Assembly (NCBI RefSeq): GCF_900089495.1 | Contig: NZ_LT605203.1 | Span: forward strand, 1,855,092 to 1,919,091 | Length of the DNA: 64,000 nucleotides | Direction of reading: 5' to 3' | Source of the DNA: Thiomonas sp. X19 | GTDB lineage: Bacteria > Pseudomonadota > Gammaproteobacteria > Burkholderiales > Burkholderiaceae_C | In this document: one piece after another, positions 44,030 to 55,787 of the stretch | Layout of the letters: each line of letters begins with the position of its first letter | Numbering within the stretch: the first letter of the stretch is position 1 | The notes under the pieces: model-generated | The model's database searches: none | What the model was told of the DNA's origin: nothing | Seen by the model: only the letters and a program-made list of their open reading frames with translations | Made by a program: the position numbers and the translations under genes

Positions 44030-47000
44030 ATGCAAAAAACCGAATCTGACGCCGATCTGACGGACGAAGGCAGGAGATCCACATCGCAGGCGGAGGCGAC
44101 GTTGGAAGCGCTTGCCCACGCCAATGTGGCGACGGAACTGGACTTGCTGCTGTTGTCGGTCGACCAGGAGTCGGTTCTTTACCCCGAACTGCTGGAATTT
44201 TTGTTGCACCGCGCGGGGCTGGACGCCGTGTGGCTCGGGCATCGCGGACCCGATGGCGAACTGGTTTTCGACGCGGTTGACGGCGTCGGCATGGCGGCCT
44301 ACCTGGCTGGTGTTGCCATCGGTTTCGATGGCGAGGTGCATGAGCAAGGGCCCACGGCTCTGGCATGGACGACCGGCATGCCGCAAATCGTGACCGAATG
44401 GGCGACTGACCCGCGCACCGTGGCATGGCGCGACGCTGGCGAGCAGGCCGGCTGGCGTGGAGGCGCGATCTTGCCGATGCAGGGCATAGACGGCCGGCGC
44501 GATCTGCTGGCGATGTACAGCCGCAAACCTGGTTTTTTCGAGCAAGTCCACAATCAGCGCCTGGTCTGGCATCTGCACGCCGTGCTGGGGCTGAAACTCG
44601 GGCGCATGCGCCTGATGCGCCAGTTGCGCGAGCAGGGGCAGTCGCTGCAAATGCTCAAGGCCGCGATCGAGGCCAGCGAAGCCGGCATGTGCGTGGCCGA
44701 CGCCCAAGCGCCCGACTATCCGCTGGTGTATGTGAATCCGGCCTTCGAGCGCATCACCGGCTATACCGCGGCGCAGGCGCTGGGACGCAACTGCCGGTTT
44801 CTGCAAGGAGGCGAGCGCGATCAGCCGGCCTTGGCGGAAGTGCGCGCGGCGCTGCGCGAGGGCCGCAGTTGCAGCGTGGAGTTGCGCAACGTCCGGGCCG
44901 ATGGCGGCGTGTTCTGGAATGAGATGAGCCTAGCCCCGGTGCGCGGCGAAGCCGGAGCGATCACCCATGTCGTCGGCCTGATGAACGACGTGAGCGCCCG
45001 CCACGCGCTGGAGGCCGAGAACGCGAGCACGCAGGGCCTGTACCGCGCCTTGCTGGCCGAGGAGGAACTGGTGCTGAGCGCAACAGATCTGTCCGAAATG
45101 TTGCAGCAGGCTTGCGAGCGCCTGAGCGCAAGCGACCTGTTCAGCGCGGCTCTGGTGGGCCGCGCCGGGCCGCAAGGCGATATCGACCTGCTGGCCCAGG
45201 CCGGGCGGACCCAGATCAGCGAGACTTGGTACCGCCCCAAGGTGGCAGGCGAACAGGCAGGCCAGAGCCTGGCGGCGCGGGTCTGGAACAGCAAGTGCCT
45301 GCAGTTCAGCAACGACTACCTGAATGATCCCGCCTTCGCGATGTACCGCGAGGAGATGCGCGAGGCCGGGGTACGCTCGGTGGCCATCACCCCGATTCTG
45401 CGCGGCGGGCATCGCTGGGCCCTTCTCGGCGTCGTGTCCGATCGGGTTGGCGTGTTCACCCCGCAGGTGGTGGAGTTGCTGGAGCGGGTCGCCGTGCTCG
45501 TCGGCCACGGGCTCGACGCCTTCGACCTGCGCCGCCGGCTGCAGCAGGAGCACCGGCATATCTCCTGGCTGGCGGAGCACGATCCGCTCACTGGCCTGCT
45601 CAACCGCCGCGGCCTGCGCCTGCGGCTGGAGGAGGCGCTGTCGCAGGTGGACGTGCAGGGCGGATTCATCGCGGTCGGCATTCTGGACTTCGACGATTTC
45701 AAGCAGATCAACGACAACTACGGCCATGCCGCCGGGGATGGCCTGCTGCGCACCGTGGCGGCGCGCCTGGTGGAGGCGGTGCGCTCCAGCGACACCGTGG
45801 CCCGCCTGGGTGGCGACGAGATCGCGCTGGTGTTGCAGGGCATGGCCACGCGCGACGACCTGGAGCCGATGCTGAGCCGCATTCGCCGCGCGGTGGACCT
45901 GCCCGTGGCGCTGCCCGGCGGCGAGCGCATGGTGCATGTGCGCGCCAGCCTGGGTTGCACCATCTACCCCGACGACACCAGCGAGCCCGACGAGTTGCTG
46001 CGCCACGCCGACCAGGCGCTCTATGCCATCAAGCAGCAGTCGCGCAGTGCCAGTGCTCCGTTCTGGCGCGTCTACCAGCCCGCCACCGACCGCGACCACT
46101 TCAACCACCTGCGTCTGGTGCGTGACCGCTTCGCCGAGGGCGGCCTGCGCGTGCACTACCAGCCCGTGGTCGACCTGACGAGCGGGCGGGTGACGGAGGT
46201 GGAAGCGCTGGCGCGGCTGGATGACGGCAACGGCAAACTCATGCCGCCGCTGGATTTCATTCATCAGCTCGGCCGCGATGGCCTCGTCGCCCTGACCGGC
46301 CAGGTGTTGCGCCAGGCCGTGACCGACGCCCAGCAATGGCAGCGCGACTTGGGCGCCGAGCTGAGCATTGCGGTGAACATGGACCCCGGCATGCTGGCCT
46401 CGGGCGAGGCGCTGGCCCTGGTGAACGACGTCGTCGCCACCGCGAGCTTTTCGGCCAGGCGCATCGTGCTCGAAATTCTGGAGCACAGCGACTTTCTTTC
46501 GCTCGCCACGGCGCAGCAAGCGTTGTCGGAGCTGCGCGCCGTGGGGTGCCGCATCGCGCTGGACGACGTCGGCAGTGCCTACTCCTCGCTGCTGCGCATG
46601 AAAGAGCTGCCGATCGACATCATCAAGCTCGACCAGGGCTTCATCCGCGGCCTGGCCGAGCGGCCGCAGGACTTGCGCTTCGTGCAGAGCCTGACGCAGT
46701 TGGCGCGCGGCCTGGGGGTGGATTTCGTCGCCGAGGGCGCCGAGACCGAAGACATCGTCGAGGCCCTGCGCGCCCTGCGCGTGCCGCAGGCGCAGGGCTA
46801 CGGCATTGCCCGGCCCATGCCCGCCTCGGACTTCGGTCCGTGGCTGCAGAGCTGGTCGCAGCGCATGCGGCCGAGCGAGCCGGGCTTGCTCACGCGCATT
46901 GCCGACATGCTGGTGGGGCTGGACGTGGACCTGCTGCTGGCGTCGCGCCAATCGGTACAGACTCCGGACCTGTCCATCAGCCATCCGCAGGAGCAGTGCG

Positions 47001-47203
47001 CGATCTGCCAGTGGCTGCAGCAAAGCGGTCTGCCGCACGACAGCCCGCTCGTCCTCGCCCACCAGGAACTGCACGCCATGTTCCATGACTGGCTGGAAGC
47101 CGGAAGGAATGCCGACAGCAGCATGATCCAGTCGGCCCTCGACCACTTCCTGCGCACCGCGGGCGACCATCTCCGCAGCCTGCGCGAGGCCCCGAGGCCC
47201 TGA
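44030..47203 (+). CDS. LOV-domain GGDEF-EAL protein, putative blue-light c-di-GMP regulator
   Basis: A 1057-residue soluble protein. Domain order: GAF-like (about 25-195), LOV/PAS (215-330), GAF-like (345-500), GGDEF (520-670), EAL (680-930) and a C-terminal Cys/His region (about 985-1030). The LOV motif GRNCRFLQGG near residue 252 contains the flavin-adduct Cys, which argues for blue-light sensing. The cyclase signature is GGDEI instead of GGDEF, so cyclase activity is doubtful. The EAL core (VEALARL, LDDVGSAYSSLLRMKELPID) looks active. The tail (EQCAICQWLQ ... HQELHAMFHDWL) resembles a zinc-binding CZB-type domain. It starts 73 nt after recJ. Confidence 0.88.
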   Translation: MQKTESDADLTDEGRRSTSQAEATLEALAHANVATELDLLLLSVDQESVLYPELLEFLLHRAGLDAVWLGHRGPDGELVFDAVDGVGMAAYLAGVAIGFDGEVHEQGPTALAWTTGMPQIVTEWATDPRTVAWRDAGEQAGWRGGAILPMQGIDGRRDLLAMYSRKPGFFEQVHNQRLVWHLHAVLGLKLGRMRLMRQLREQGQSLQMLKAAIEASEAGMCVADAQAPDYPLVYVNPAFERITGYTAAQALGRNCRFLQGGERDQPALAEVRAALREGRSCSVELRNVRADGGVFWNEMSLAPVRGEAGAITHVVGLMNDVSARHALEAENASTQGLYRALLAEEELVLSATDLSEMLQQACERLSASDLFSAALVGRAGPQGDIDLLAQAGRTQISETWYRPKVAGEQAGQSLAARVWNSKCLQFSNDYLNDPAFAMYREEMREAGVRSVAITPILRGGHRWALLGVVSDRVGVFTPQVVELLERVAVLVGHGLDAFDLRRRLQQEHRHISWLAEHDPLTGLLNRRGLRLRLEEALSQVDVQGGFIAVGILDFDDFKQINDNYGHAAGDGLLRTVAARLVEAVRSSDTVARLGGDEIALVLQGMATRDDLEPMLSRIRRAVDLPVALPGGERMVHVRASLGCTIYPDDTSEPDELLRHADQALYAIKQQSRSASAPFWRVYQPATDRDHFNHLRLVRDRFAEGGLRVHYQPVVDLTSGRVTEVEALARLDDGNGKLMPPLDFIHQLGRDGLVALTGQVLRQAVTDAQQWQRDLGAELSIAVNMDPGMLASGEALALVNDVVATASFSARRIVLEILEHSDFLSLATAQQALSELRAVGCRIALDDVGSAYSSLLRMKELPIDIIKLDQGFIRGLAERPQDLRFVQSLTQLARGLGVDFVAEGAETEDIVEALRALRVPQAQGYGIARPMPASDFGPWLQSWSQRMRPSEPGLLTRIADMLVGLDVDLLLASRQSVQTPDLSISHPQEQCAICQWLQQSGLPHDSPLVLAHQELHAMFHDWLEAGRNADSSMIQSALDHFLRTAGDHLRSLREAPRP

Positions 47204-47233
47204 GCGGGCCCGGCCCGAGGCAGAGCAGGGCGC

Positions 47234-47940
<707 letters not shown>

Positions 47941-47944
<4 letters not shown>

Positions 47945-49949
47945 GGCGCGGGCCGGGAAGGGTTGGTGGGGTTCTGGAGCTGGACTTGCACTTCGACTTG
48001 GGCCTGATATTCGGGCACCAGCGCAGCCAGCAGGGCCTTGACCTGGGCGGCATCGGGCTCTGCAGTGGGCGTGGCCCCAGGGCCGCCGCTCGGCAAGGAA
48101 TCGCCCCCCGAGGAGGGTGTGGAAGCTTGGGCGCGGCCCGGGCTTTCCTGGCGTGCCAGGGCCGTATTGGGCGTGGCGATGCAGGCGACCAGCGCGTTCA
48201 GGTCGAGGGTGCGGGCATCGGCGTCGCCATGCCGCGCCACGCGCAGTTTGGGGTGGGGCGTGGGCAAGGTGGTTTCGTCGTCGGCCAGCAATTCCTCGAA
48301 CAGCTTTTCGCCAGGACGCAGGCCGGTGAACACCACCGGCACTTCGTCTTCGCTCTTGCCGGAGAGGCGAATCATGAGCCGCGCGAGTTCGACGATCTTC
48401 ACCGGCTCGCCCATGTCGAGCACATAGATTTCGCCGCTCTCGCCCATCAGCCCGGCCTGCAGCACGAGTTGCGCGGCTTCGGGAATGGTCATGAAAAACC
48501 GCACGATGTCCGGGTGCGTCACCGTGACCGGACCGCCGGCGGCGATTTGCTGCGTGAAGCGCGGCACCACGCTGCCGCTGGAGCCCAGCACATTGCCGAA
48601 GCGCACGGCCACCATGCGCGTGCCCGGGTGCTGCCTGGCCACGGCCTGCAAGGCACGCTCGGCCAGGCGCTTGCTCGCGCCCATCACATTGGTGGGGTTC
48701 ACGGCCTTGTCGGTGGAGATGAGCACGAAGCGCTGCGCGCCGCAGGCGGCTGCGGCGCGCGCGGCGTGCAGCGTGCCCAGCACATTGGTGCGTACCGCCT
48801 CGATCGCGTTGTCGCCCTCCATCAGCGGCACATGCTTGTAGGCCGCGGCGTGGAACACCACCGCCGGCCGGTGGGCGGCAAATAACAAACGCAGGCGCTC
48901 GGCCTCGCGCACATTGGCGGTGAGGTAGACCGCCGGCAGCTCCGGGTGGCGGGCCTTGAGCTCCTGCTCCAACTGGTAGATGGCGAACTCGGACACATCG
49001 ACGCACACCAGCTTGCCCACGCCGAACCGGGCGAGCTGGCGGCACAGTTCCGAGCCGATGGAGCCGCCCGCACCCGTGACCAGGGCGCAGCGCCCGGCCA
49101 GCAGCTCCGACAGGCCGCGCACGTCGAGCTGCACGGCTTCGCGTCCCAGCAGATCGTCGAGTTCCAGGGTGCGCGGGCCGGCCGCGGGTGCCCCGGCCCC
49201 GGCTTGCAGCCAGTCGTCGGCGCGCGGCAGGGTGAGCAGGGCGAGGCGCGCATCGCTGGCCTGCTCCAGCAGCAGGCGGCGGGCGGATGAACCTGCGGCG
49301 CCAGCCACCAGGGCGTGGCTCACGCCCAGCTGCCGCGCGGCGGTGCCCAGCTTCAGCGGCGGCCCGAGCACGTCCATGCCCTGCAGGCTGCGGCCGGCTT
49401 CCGAGGGCGTTGGGCTGTAGATGGCCACGGCCCGCCATTGCTGGCTGGCACGCAGGGTTTGCAGCACGGTGGCGGCGTCGTCCAGGCTGCCCAGCACCAG
49501 CAGCGGCTGGGCGCTCTCGCGCAGCGCGCCCAGGCTGCTGCGCTCGGCGCGCATGCGCGCCAGCAGGCGCAGGGCGAGCAAGCCGGCACCCGCCAGCAGC
49601 GGATGGATGAAGACGATGGAGCGCGGAAAATTGGGCAGGCGTATGACCAGCAGCGCCGCCGCCAGCGCCAGCGCGGCAACCCCCGAGGCCGTGGCCAGGC
49701 GGCGCACGTCCGGCAGGCTGGCGTGGCGCCACGGCGTGCGATACGCGCCGAAGGCCAGCAGGCAGCCGCCCCACACCACAACCGCCAGCGGCAGGCTGAC
49801 GGCGACGATGTGCACGATATTGGCGGGCGCGTTGTTGCTGAACAGACTGAAGCGAAAGGCGAAGGACGCGAGCCAGGCCAGTGCCACCACGGCCGCGTCG
49901 TTCAAGGGAGGAAGCCAGCCGATGCGGCTGGTGGTGCGGCGCCTGAGTT

Positions 49950-49953
<4 letters not shown>
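47941..49953 (-). CDS. Membrane nucleotide-sugar 4,6-dehydratase, CapD/WbpM/PglF type
   Basis: A 670-residue protein with four N-terminal membrane segments (about 15-115), a CoA-binding-like Rossmann part (about 140-260) and a large SDR domain (VTGAGGSIGSELCRQL near 290). The active-site Tyr of SDRs is replaced as in PglF/WbpM (MGASKRLAERAL). It probably makes UDP-4-keto-6-deoxy-GlcNAc, the first step to bacillosamine, legionaminic acid or pseudaminic acid precursors. A palindromic element encodes STPSSGGDSLPSGGPGAT near the C-terminus. 4-nt overlaps with the genes on both sides. Confidence 0.9.
48073..48150. repeat. Intragenic palindromic element 4 (in capD-like gene)
   Basis: GGCCCCAGGGCCGCC, then CGCCCCCCGAGGAGGG, then GGAAGC (48121-48126) / GCTTTCC (48142-48148) around the 15-nt loop TTGGGCGCGGCCCGG. 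It lies antisense to the gene and keeps it open; it encodes a Ser/Pro/Gly-rich stretch near the C-terminus. Confidence 0.7.
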
Positions 49954-51532
<1,579 letters not shown>

Positions 51533-51536
<4 letters not shown>

Positions 51537-52198
51537 GCGGAAGCACCTTGAAGCGGGCGGGCGGGCACTCCCGCCCAGGCCTGGTCATCTGGCAGGTCCT
51601 GCAGCAGCACGGCGCCGGCGCCCAGCGTGGCGTTGCGGCCGACGTGCAGATTGCGCAGCACGGTGCTGCCGGCGCCGACCAATGCGGCTTCGCCCACCCG
51701 CACCGCGCCGCCGAGTTTGGCGCCGGGGGCGATGTGGGCCCAGGCGGCGATGCGACAGTCGTGATCGACCACGGCACCGTGGTTGACGATGACGCCTGCG
51801 CCCAGCTCGGCCAGCGGCCCGATCACGCATTGCGCGGTGATGAGACAGCCGGGGGCGATGCGCGCCGTAACCGCCACGCTGGCGTGGGGGTGAACGATGG
51901 TGGAAAGCGTGGCTTGCGGCAACCCGGCGCGAAGTTGGTCGGCCTCTTGCCGCCGCACCGGATTGTTGCCGATGGCCACATGCAGGGCCAGCGGCGCGGG
52001 CAGATCGGCCAGGGCTTCGGGCGCGAGCACGGGCACGCCGGGCAGCAGCGCGGTGCCCCAGGCGGCGGGGTTGCGGTCGCTTGCCACCACGCCGCGAAAC
52101 GCGCCGCTGCACAGCGCAGCATCGGCAGCGACGCGGCCATGCCCGCCGGCACCGAAGACGATCAACAGGGGCTTGTCGGATGGGGCGGACATGGACAT
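51533..52198 (-). CDS. NeuD/PglD-type sugar O/N-acetyltransferase
   Basis: A 221-residue acetyltransferase. The N-terminal sugar-binding Rossmann-like part contains LIVFGAGGHGRVAADAAL and the C-terminal half is a left-handed beta-helix of hexapeptide repeats (TARIAPGCLITAQCVIGPLA, GAGVIVNHGAVVDHDCRI) with the catalytic His in NHGAVVDHD. It would acetylate the 4-amino sugar made by the neighbouring aminotransferase (PglD/LegH step). Starts 1 nt before the next gene's stop region and overlaps the DegT gene by 4 nt. Confidence 0.92.
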
Positions 52199-53341
52199 TC
52201 AGTAGCGGTTGACCTTGTGCAGCAGGTCGGCGGACAAGGGCAGGGTAGCGAGCAGATGGGCGATGCGCGCGGCAGTCTGGCCGTCGCCATAGACATTGTG
52301 CGGCGGCCAGGGACCGTGAGTGATGGAAGTCCGCACGGCGGTGGCGATGGAGGCGGCTTCGACGGGAACGTCGGCGGTGTTGGCGTTGCGCTCGCGCAGG
52401 TTCTGCCGCGTGCCGACGTTGACCGCCGGCGTGCCGAAGCTGGCGGCTTCGATGATGCCCGAGGAGGAATTGCCGACCAGCACGGCGGCGTGGCGCAGTG
52501 CGGCCAGATACGCCGGGCGCGGCAGATGGGTGATGCGCTTGAGCCCCGGCCAGCGTTGCGCTTCGAGCGCTTGCACGATGTGGCCCGAGCCGGCGTCGGC
52601 ATTGGGCGCGAGCCAGATGACGTCGAAGTCCGTGCCTGCACCGGCAGCGCGCAGACCCTCCAGCAGCGCCCCGGTTTGCTGGGCGGCGTCTTCGGCCTCT
52701 TGCACGACGGGGTGGAACACGACCAGAGCGTAGGGGCGACCAGCCTTCAGACCGAGCGCATCGAGTGCGCTGGCGCGCGGCGCGGTGAGCGCGGCGCCCA
52801 GATCGTCCAGCCCCGGCGCGCCGACCACATGCACCCGCCGCGGCTCTTCACCCATGGCGATCAGCCGTTCGCGCGATTCCGTGGTGGCGCAGAAATGCAG
52901 CGCGGCGAGTTTGCTGATGGCGTGGCGCACGGCTTCGTCCACCGTGCCCGAACGCTCGCCGCCATGAATGTGAATGGCGGGCACGCCCAGATGCAGCGCG
53001 GCGGTGGCCCCGGCCAGCATCTCGCCGCGGTCGCCCAGCAGCAGCAGGGCGTCGGGGCGCTCGGCGGCGAGCACGTCGACCAGGCCCAGCAGGGTTTGGC
53101 CGACGGCGCGCGCCATGCCGCTGCGGTCGCGCGCCTGCACGTCGCTGGGAATGCGCGCCGCTAGCGCCAAGCCGCTGGCGGCGATCTCATCGACCGTGTG
53201 GCCGTAGTCCGGGTGCAAGTGCATGCCGGTGACGGCCACGGCGACATCGAGCGCCGGATGCGCGGCGGCGGTGCGCAGGCTGCGCTGCATCAAGCCGAAG
53301 TCGGCGCGGGTCCCGCTCAGGTAAAGAATGCGGCGGGTCAT
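52199..53341 (-). CDS. neuC: Hydrolysing UDP-GlcNAc 2-epimerase, NeuC/LegG type
   Basis: A 380-residue GT-B-fold hydrolysing 2-epimerase. Motifs: SGTRADFGLM at the N-terminus, LLGDRGEMLAGATAA, HIHGGERSGTVDEAVRHAI and VGNSSSGIIEAASFGTP. It releases the 2-epimerised free sugar (ManNAc or 2,4-diacetamido-mannose) from the UDP-sugar for the NeuB/LegI reaction. The ATG at 53341 overlaps the neuB-like stop by 4 nt. Confidence 0.93.
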   Translation of the reverse strand: MTRRILYLSGTRADFGLMQRSLRTAAAHPALDVAVAVTGMHLHPDYGHTVDEIAASGLALAARIPSDVQARDRSGMARAVGQTLLGLVDVLAAERPDALLLLGDRGEMLAGATAALHLGVPAIHIHGGERSGTVDEAVRHAISKLAALHFCATTESRERLIAMGEEPRRVHVVGAPGLDDLGAALTAPRASALDALGLKAGRPYALVVFHPVVQEAEDAAQQTGALLEGLRAAGAGTDFDVIWLAPNADAGSGHIVQALEAQRWPGLKRITHLPRPAYLAALRHAAVLVGNSSSGIIEAASFGTPAVNVGTRQNLRERNANTADVPVEAASIATAVRTSITHGPWPPHNVYGDGQTAARIAHLLATLPLSADLLHKVNRY

Positions 53342-54387
53342 GCCAGATCGGCCCATTGCAAGGCACGGCCGGCGGCGGTGTCGGCGCGCAGGCGTTTGCC
53401 GATGACGGCGTCGAGTTCCGCTGCGGCAATGCCGCTGGCGGGGCGGCGCAGTTGCAGGTGGCCGCGCTTGAGCACCGTGCCGGCGGACAACGCTGCGGCC
53501 AGCACTACGCTGCGACGGGCGACGGCGCGCACTTCGAGCTCATCCGGGCGCGGCGCTTTCACGCCATCGCCCAGCATGGCTTCGATGCGGCGGATGTCTT
53601 GCACCAGGGCGGTGAACTCGGGCAACTCGCTCGATGCCTGATGATCGGGGCCGGGCAGCTTGCGGTCGAGGGTGATGTGCTTTTCCACCACGCCGGCACC
53701 CATCGCCACGGCGGCGAGCGCGGCGGCGTTGCCCAGGCTGTGGTCGGAATAGCCGACGGGCAGGCCGGTGGCGTCGGCCAAAGTGCGCAGGGCGCGCAGG
53801 TTGAGCGCGGCGTCGGGCGCGGGGTAGGCGGAGGTGCAGTGCAGCAGCACCAGCGGCGCTTGCATCGGTGCGGCGGCCTGGGGCGTTCCGCGTTGTTCCC
53901 ATATGGCGCGCACCCAGCGCACCGCTTGCTGCGCCTCGCCCAGATCGGCCATGCCGGTGGAGAGGATGAGCGGCAGGCCGCTGGCTGCGGCTTTCTCCAG
54001 CAGCGGGCGATTGACGATTTCGCCCGAGGAGATTTTCAGCCGCCGCACGTTCAGACTGGTGAGCAGATCCACCGCGTTTTCCGAAAACGGCGTGGACATG
54101 AATTCGATGCCCACCCGCGCGCAATGCGCGGCCACGGCCCGATGTTGCTCCGCGCTGAGTTCGAGCTTGCGCAGCATGGCGAGCTGGTCGGTCTCGCCGG
54201 TATTGCCTTGCTGATAGGCGGCGGTGGCGGTGCCGGGCAGGGCCAGGTCCTCGGCGCGGAAGGTCTGGAACTTGACCGCGTCGGCCCCGGCGGCGTGGGC
54301 GGCGTCAATCAGTTGCAGGGCGAGGTCGAGCCGGCCGTTGTGGTTGACGCCGGCTTCGGCAATGATGAACACGCGGTCGTTGGGCAT
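53338..54387 (-). CDS. neuB: Nonulosonic acid synthase, NeuB/LegI type
   Basis: A 349-residue synthase that condenses a ManNAc-type sugar with phosphoenolpyruvate. The TIM-barrel domain shows IIAEAGVNHNGRLDLAL, DAVKFQTF, FMSTPFSENAVDLL, KISSGEIVNRPLLE and HCTSAYPAP. The C-terminal SAF (antifreeze-like) domain is at about 285-345. With the dehydratase, aminotransferase and acetyltransferase nearby, legionaminic acid is more likely than sialic acid (inference). The ATG at 54387 is chosen over an upstream one because homologues begin there. Confidence 0.93.
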   Translation of the reverse strand: MPNDRVFIIAEAGVNHNGRLDLALQLIDAAHAAGADAVKFQTFRAEDLALPGTATAAYQQGNTGETDQLAMLRKLELSAEQHRAVAAHCARVGIEFMSTPFSENAVDLLTSLNVRRLKISSGEIVNRPLLEKAAASGLPLILSTGMADLGEAQQAVRWVRAIWEQRGTPQAAAPMQAPLVLLHCTSAYPAPDAALNLRALRTLADATGLPVGYSDHSLGNAAALAAVAMGAGVVEKHITLDRKLPGPDHQASSELPEFTALVQDIRRIEAMLGDGVKAPRPDELEVRAVARRSVVLAAALSAGTVLKRGHLQLRRPASGIAAAELDAVIGKRLRADTAAGRALQWADLA

Positions 54388-54397
54388 GGCTTCGGAT

Positions 54398-55108
54398 TCA
54401 GGACGATTGGCGCGCTTGTTCACGTGCATAGTGCCATTCGGCGAGGGCGAAGTCGTCGGCGGTGTCGATGTCCACCGAACGCGCGGCGGGCATGATGTGG
54501 GCCGCGACCTTCACGCTCCACAGCCCGTGACTGGCCGCATGGCGCAGCGCAGCCCGCCGCCAGACGTAGATGGAGCCATTCAGCGCCCACACGGCGGGCG
54601 CGCTTTGCCGTGCGGCCAGGCCGCCGCCTTTGCTGATGCCCACGTGGCCGTCGGGCTGCTGCTCGACGAGGTTGAAATAGGGGTTGAAGCCGCTGTCGAA
54701 GGCGGTGAGCACGAGGCCGGGAGCGTCGGAGGCGTCCGCCAGGGCGAGGCAACCGTCCAGGTCTTCGCGCCGCCGCAGCGGCGAGGTGGGCTGCAGATCG
54801 ACGATGCGTTCAATCGTCTGTCCTTGCGCTTCCAGGTGTGCGACGAGATGCTCGATGACGGGCAGTTTCGGCGTGTCGTCCCGCGCCAGTTCGGGCGCAC
54901 GCAGATAGGGCACGGTCGCGCCAGCCTCGCGCGCAACGCGGGCGATCTCGGCGTCGTCGGTGGAGACGTACACGCCGGAGATGGCCGGCTGCGCCAGCGC
55001 GAAGGCAATGCTGTGCGCGATGAGCGGTTTGCCCGCGAACGGCAGGATGTTCTTGCCCGGCAGCCCCTTGCTGCCGCCGCGCGCGCAGATGGTGGCGATG
55101 GTGGTCAT
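54398..55108 (-). CDS. neuA: CMP-nonulosonic acid cytidylyltransferase, NeuA/LegF type
   Basis: A 236-residue cytidylyltransferase that activates the nonulosonic acid with CTP. The nucleotide-binding motif ATICARGGSKGLPGKNIL, DLQPTSPLRRREDLDG and VDIDTADDFALAEW near the end are all visible. Ten nt upstream of neuB. Between it and the next glycan gene lies a VapC-type TA module, which may separate the operon into two transcripts. Confidence 0.93.
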   Translation of the reverse strand: MTTIATICARGGSKGLPGKNILPFAGKPLIAHSIAFALAQPAISGVYVSTDDAEIARVAREAGATVPYLRAPELARDDTPKLPVIEHLVAHLEAQGQTIERIVDLQPTSPLRRREDLDGCLALADASDAPGLVLTAFDSGFNPYFNLVEQQPDGHVGISKGGGLAARQSAPAVWALNGSIYVWRRAALRHAASHGLWSVKVAAHIMPAARSVDIDTADDFALAEWHYAREQARQSS

Positions 55109-55113
55109 GGGGT

Positions 55114-55518
55114 TCACCAAATGCAGCGCAAGCCGGGAAGCCGATGCAGTTTTTCATCCACGGTGATCAGCGGAGCGCGCCATTCCAGCGCGGTGGCGGC
55201 AATCAGACGGTCGGCTGGATCGTTGCGCAAAAGATCCGGGTGCTGGGTACGCTGCGCAATGCGTGCGGTGATCGGCAAGACTTGCAAGTTGAGGGCACTG
55301 ATGATGTCGTCGATATAGCCTGCCACGTTGTCTGCGGCGATGGTGAGCCTGCCCTTGGCACCCAGCATGGCAATTTCCCAGAGACTGATGCTGCAGCAGG
55401 CCAGGTCGCCGCTTTCCGCGGCTTCATCCATGGTTTGACGGGCTTTGGGGCCGAGTCGTTGCGGTGCATCCGCCCAAAACAGCAGGGCGTGCGTGTCACA
55501 GATGATCGGCATCGGCAT
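55114..55518 (-). CDS. vapC: PIN-domain VapC-type toxin within the glycan cluster
   Basis: A 134-residue PIN-domain toxin: PIICDTHALLFWA (Asp), SISLWEIAMLGAKG (Glu) and RNDPADRLIAATA (Asp pair), with VDEKLHRL at the end. Start ATG at 55518, or 55512 (MPIICDTHA). It overlaps the antitoxin gene by 23 nt. It is inserted between neuA (5 nt away) and the GT-B gene in the same direction, so read-through into neuA is possible. Confidence 0.9.
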   Translation of the reverse strand: MPMPIICDTHALLFWADAPQRLGPKARQTMDEAAESGDLACCSISLWEIAMLGAKGRLTIAADNVAGYIDDIISALNLQVLPITARIAQRTQHPDLLRNDPADRLIAATALEWRAPLITVDEKLHRLPGLRCIW

Positions 55519-55741
55519 TCCACGCGTCCGTCATGGGTGCGAGAACATCGCCTGCGATCACCCGCCCGCGCTGTGCGGCAAGCCGTTGCAGTGCAGCATC
55601 GCGTGCATTCTGGGTGCGATTGGGGCCAAGTTCCGCCACGGTTTTTCCTCGCACGGTGATGGCAATGCGCTCGCCTTGCTGGGCGCGGCGGACCAGGGAC
55701 GGCAGATTGTCACGCAGAGAGGTGAGTGAGATGGTGGTCAT
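55496..55741 (-). CDS. Phd/YefM-type antitoxin within the glycan cluster
   Basis: An 81-residue Phd/YefM-family antitoxin: MTTISLTSLRDNLPSLVRRA and QQGERIAITVRGKTVAELGP, then a C-terminal tail MTDAWNADADHL that would bind the PIN toxin. The ATG at 55741 is preferred to an upstream start. The promoter region has a good -10 box and two TGTACA sites, likely autoregulation. Confidence 0.88.
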   Translation of the reverse strand: MTTISLTSLRDNLPSLVRRAQQGERIAITVRGKTVAELGPNRTQNARDAALQRLAAQRGRVIAGDVLAPMTDAWNADADHL

Positions 55742-55761
55742 GGCAAGACTCGAATCCAATC

Positions 55762-55787
55762 TGTACAGAAAGAATGTACAAATTATA
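55762..55787 (-). promoter_or_regulatory. Promoter and operator of the embedded TA module
   Basis: On the minus strand a perfect TATAAT -10 box (55782-55787) is followed by two TGTACA half sites (55775-55780 and 55762-55767) spaced 7 nt. The -10 box overlaps the last codons of the upstream GT-B gene (stop at 55783). No good -35 box is seen. Confidence 0.6.
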
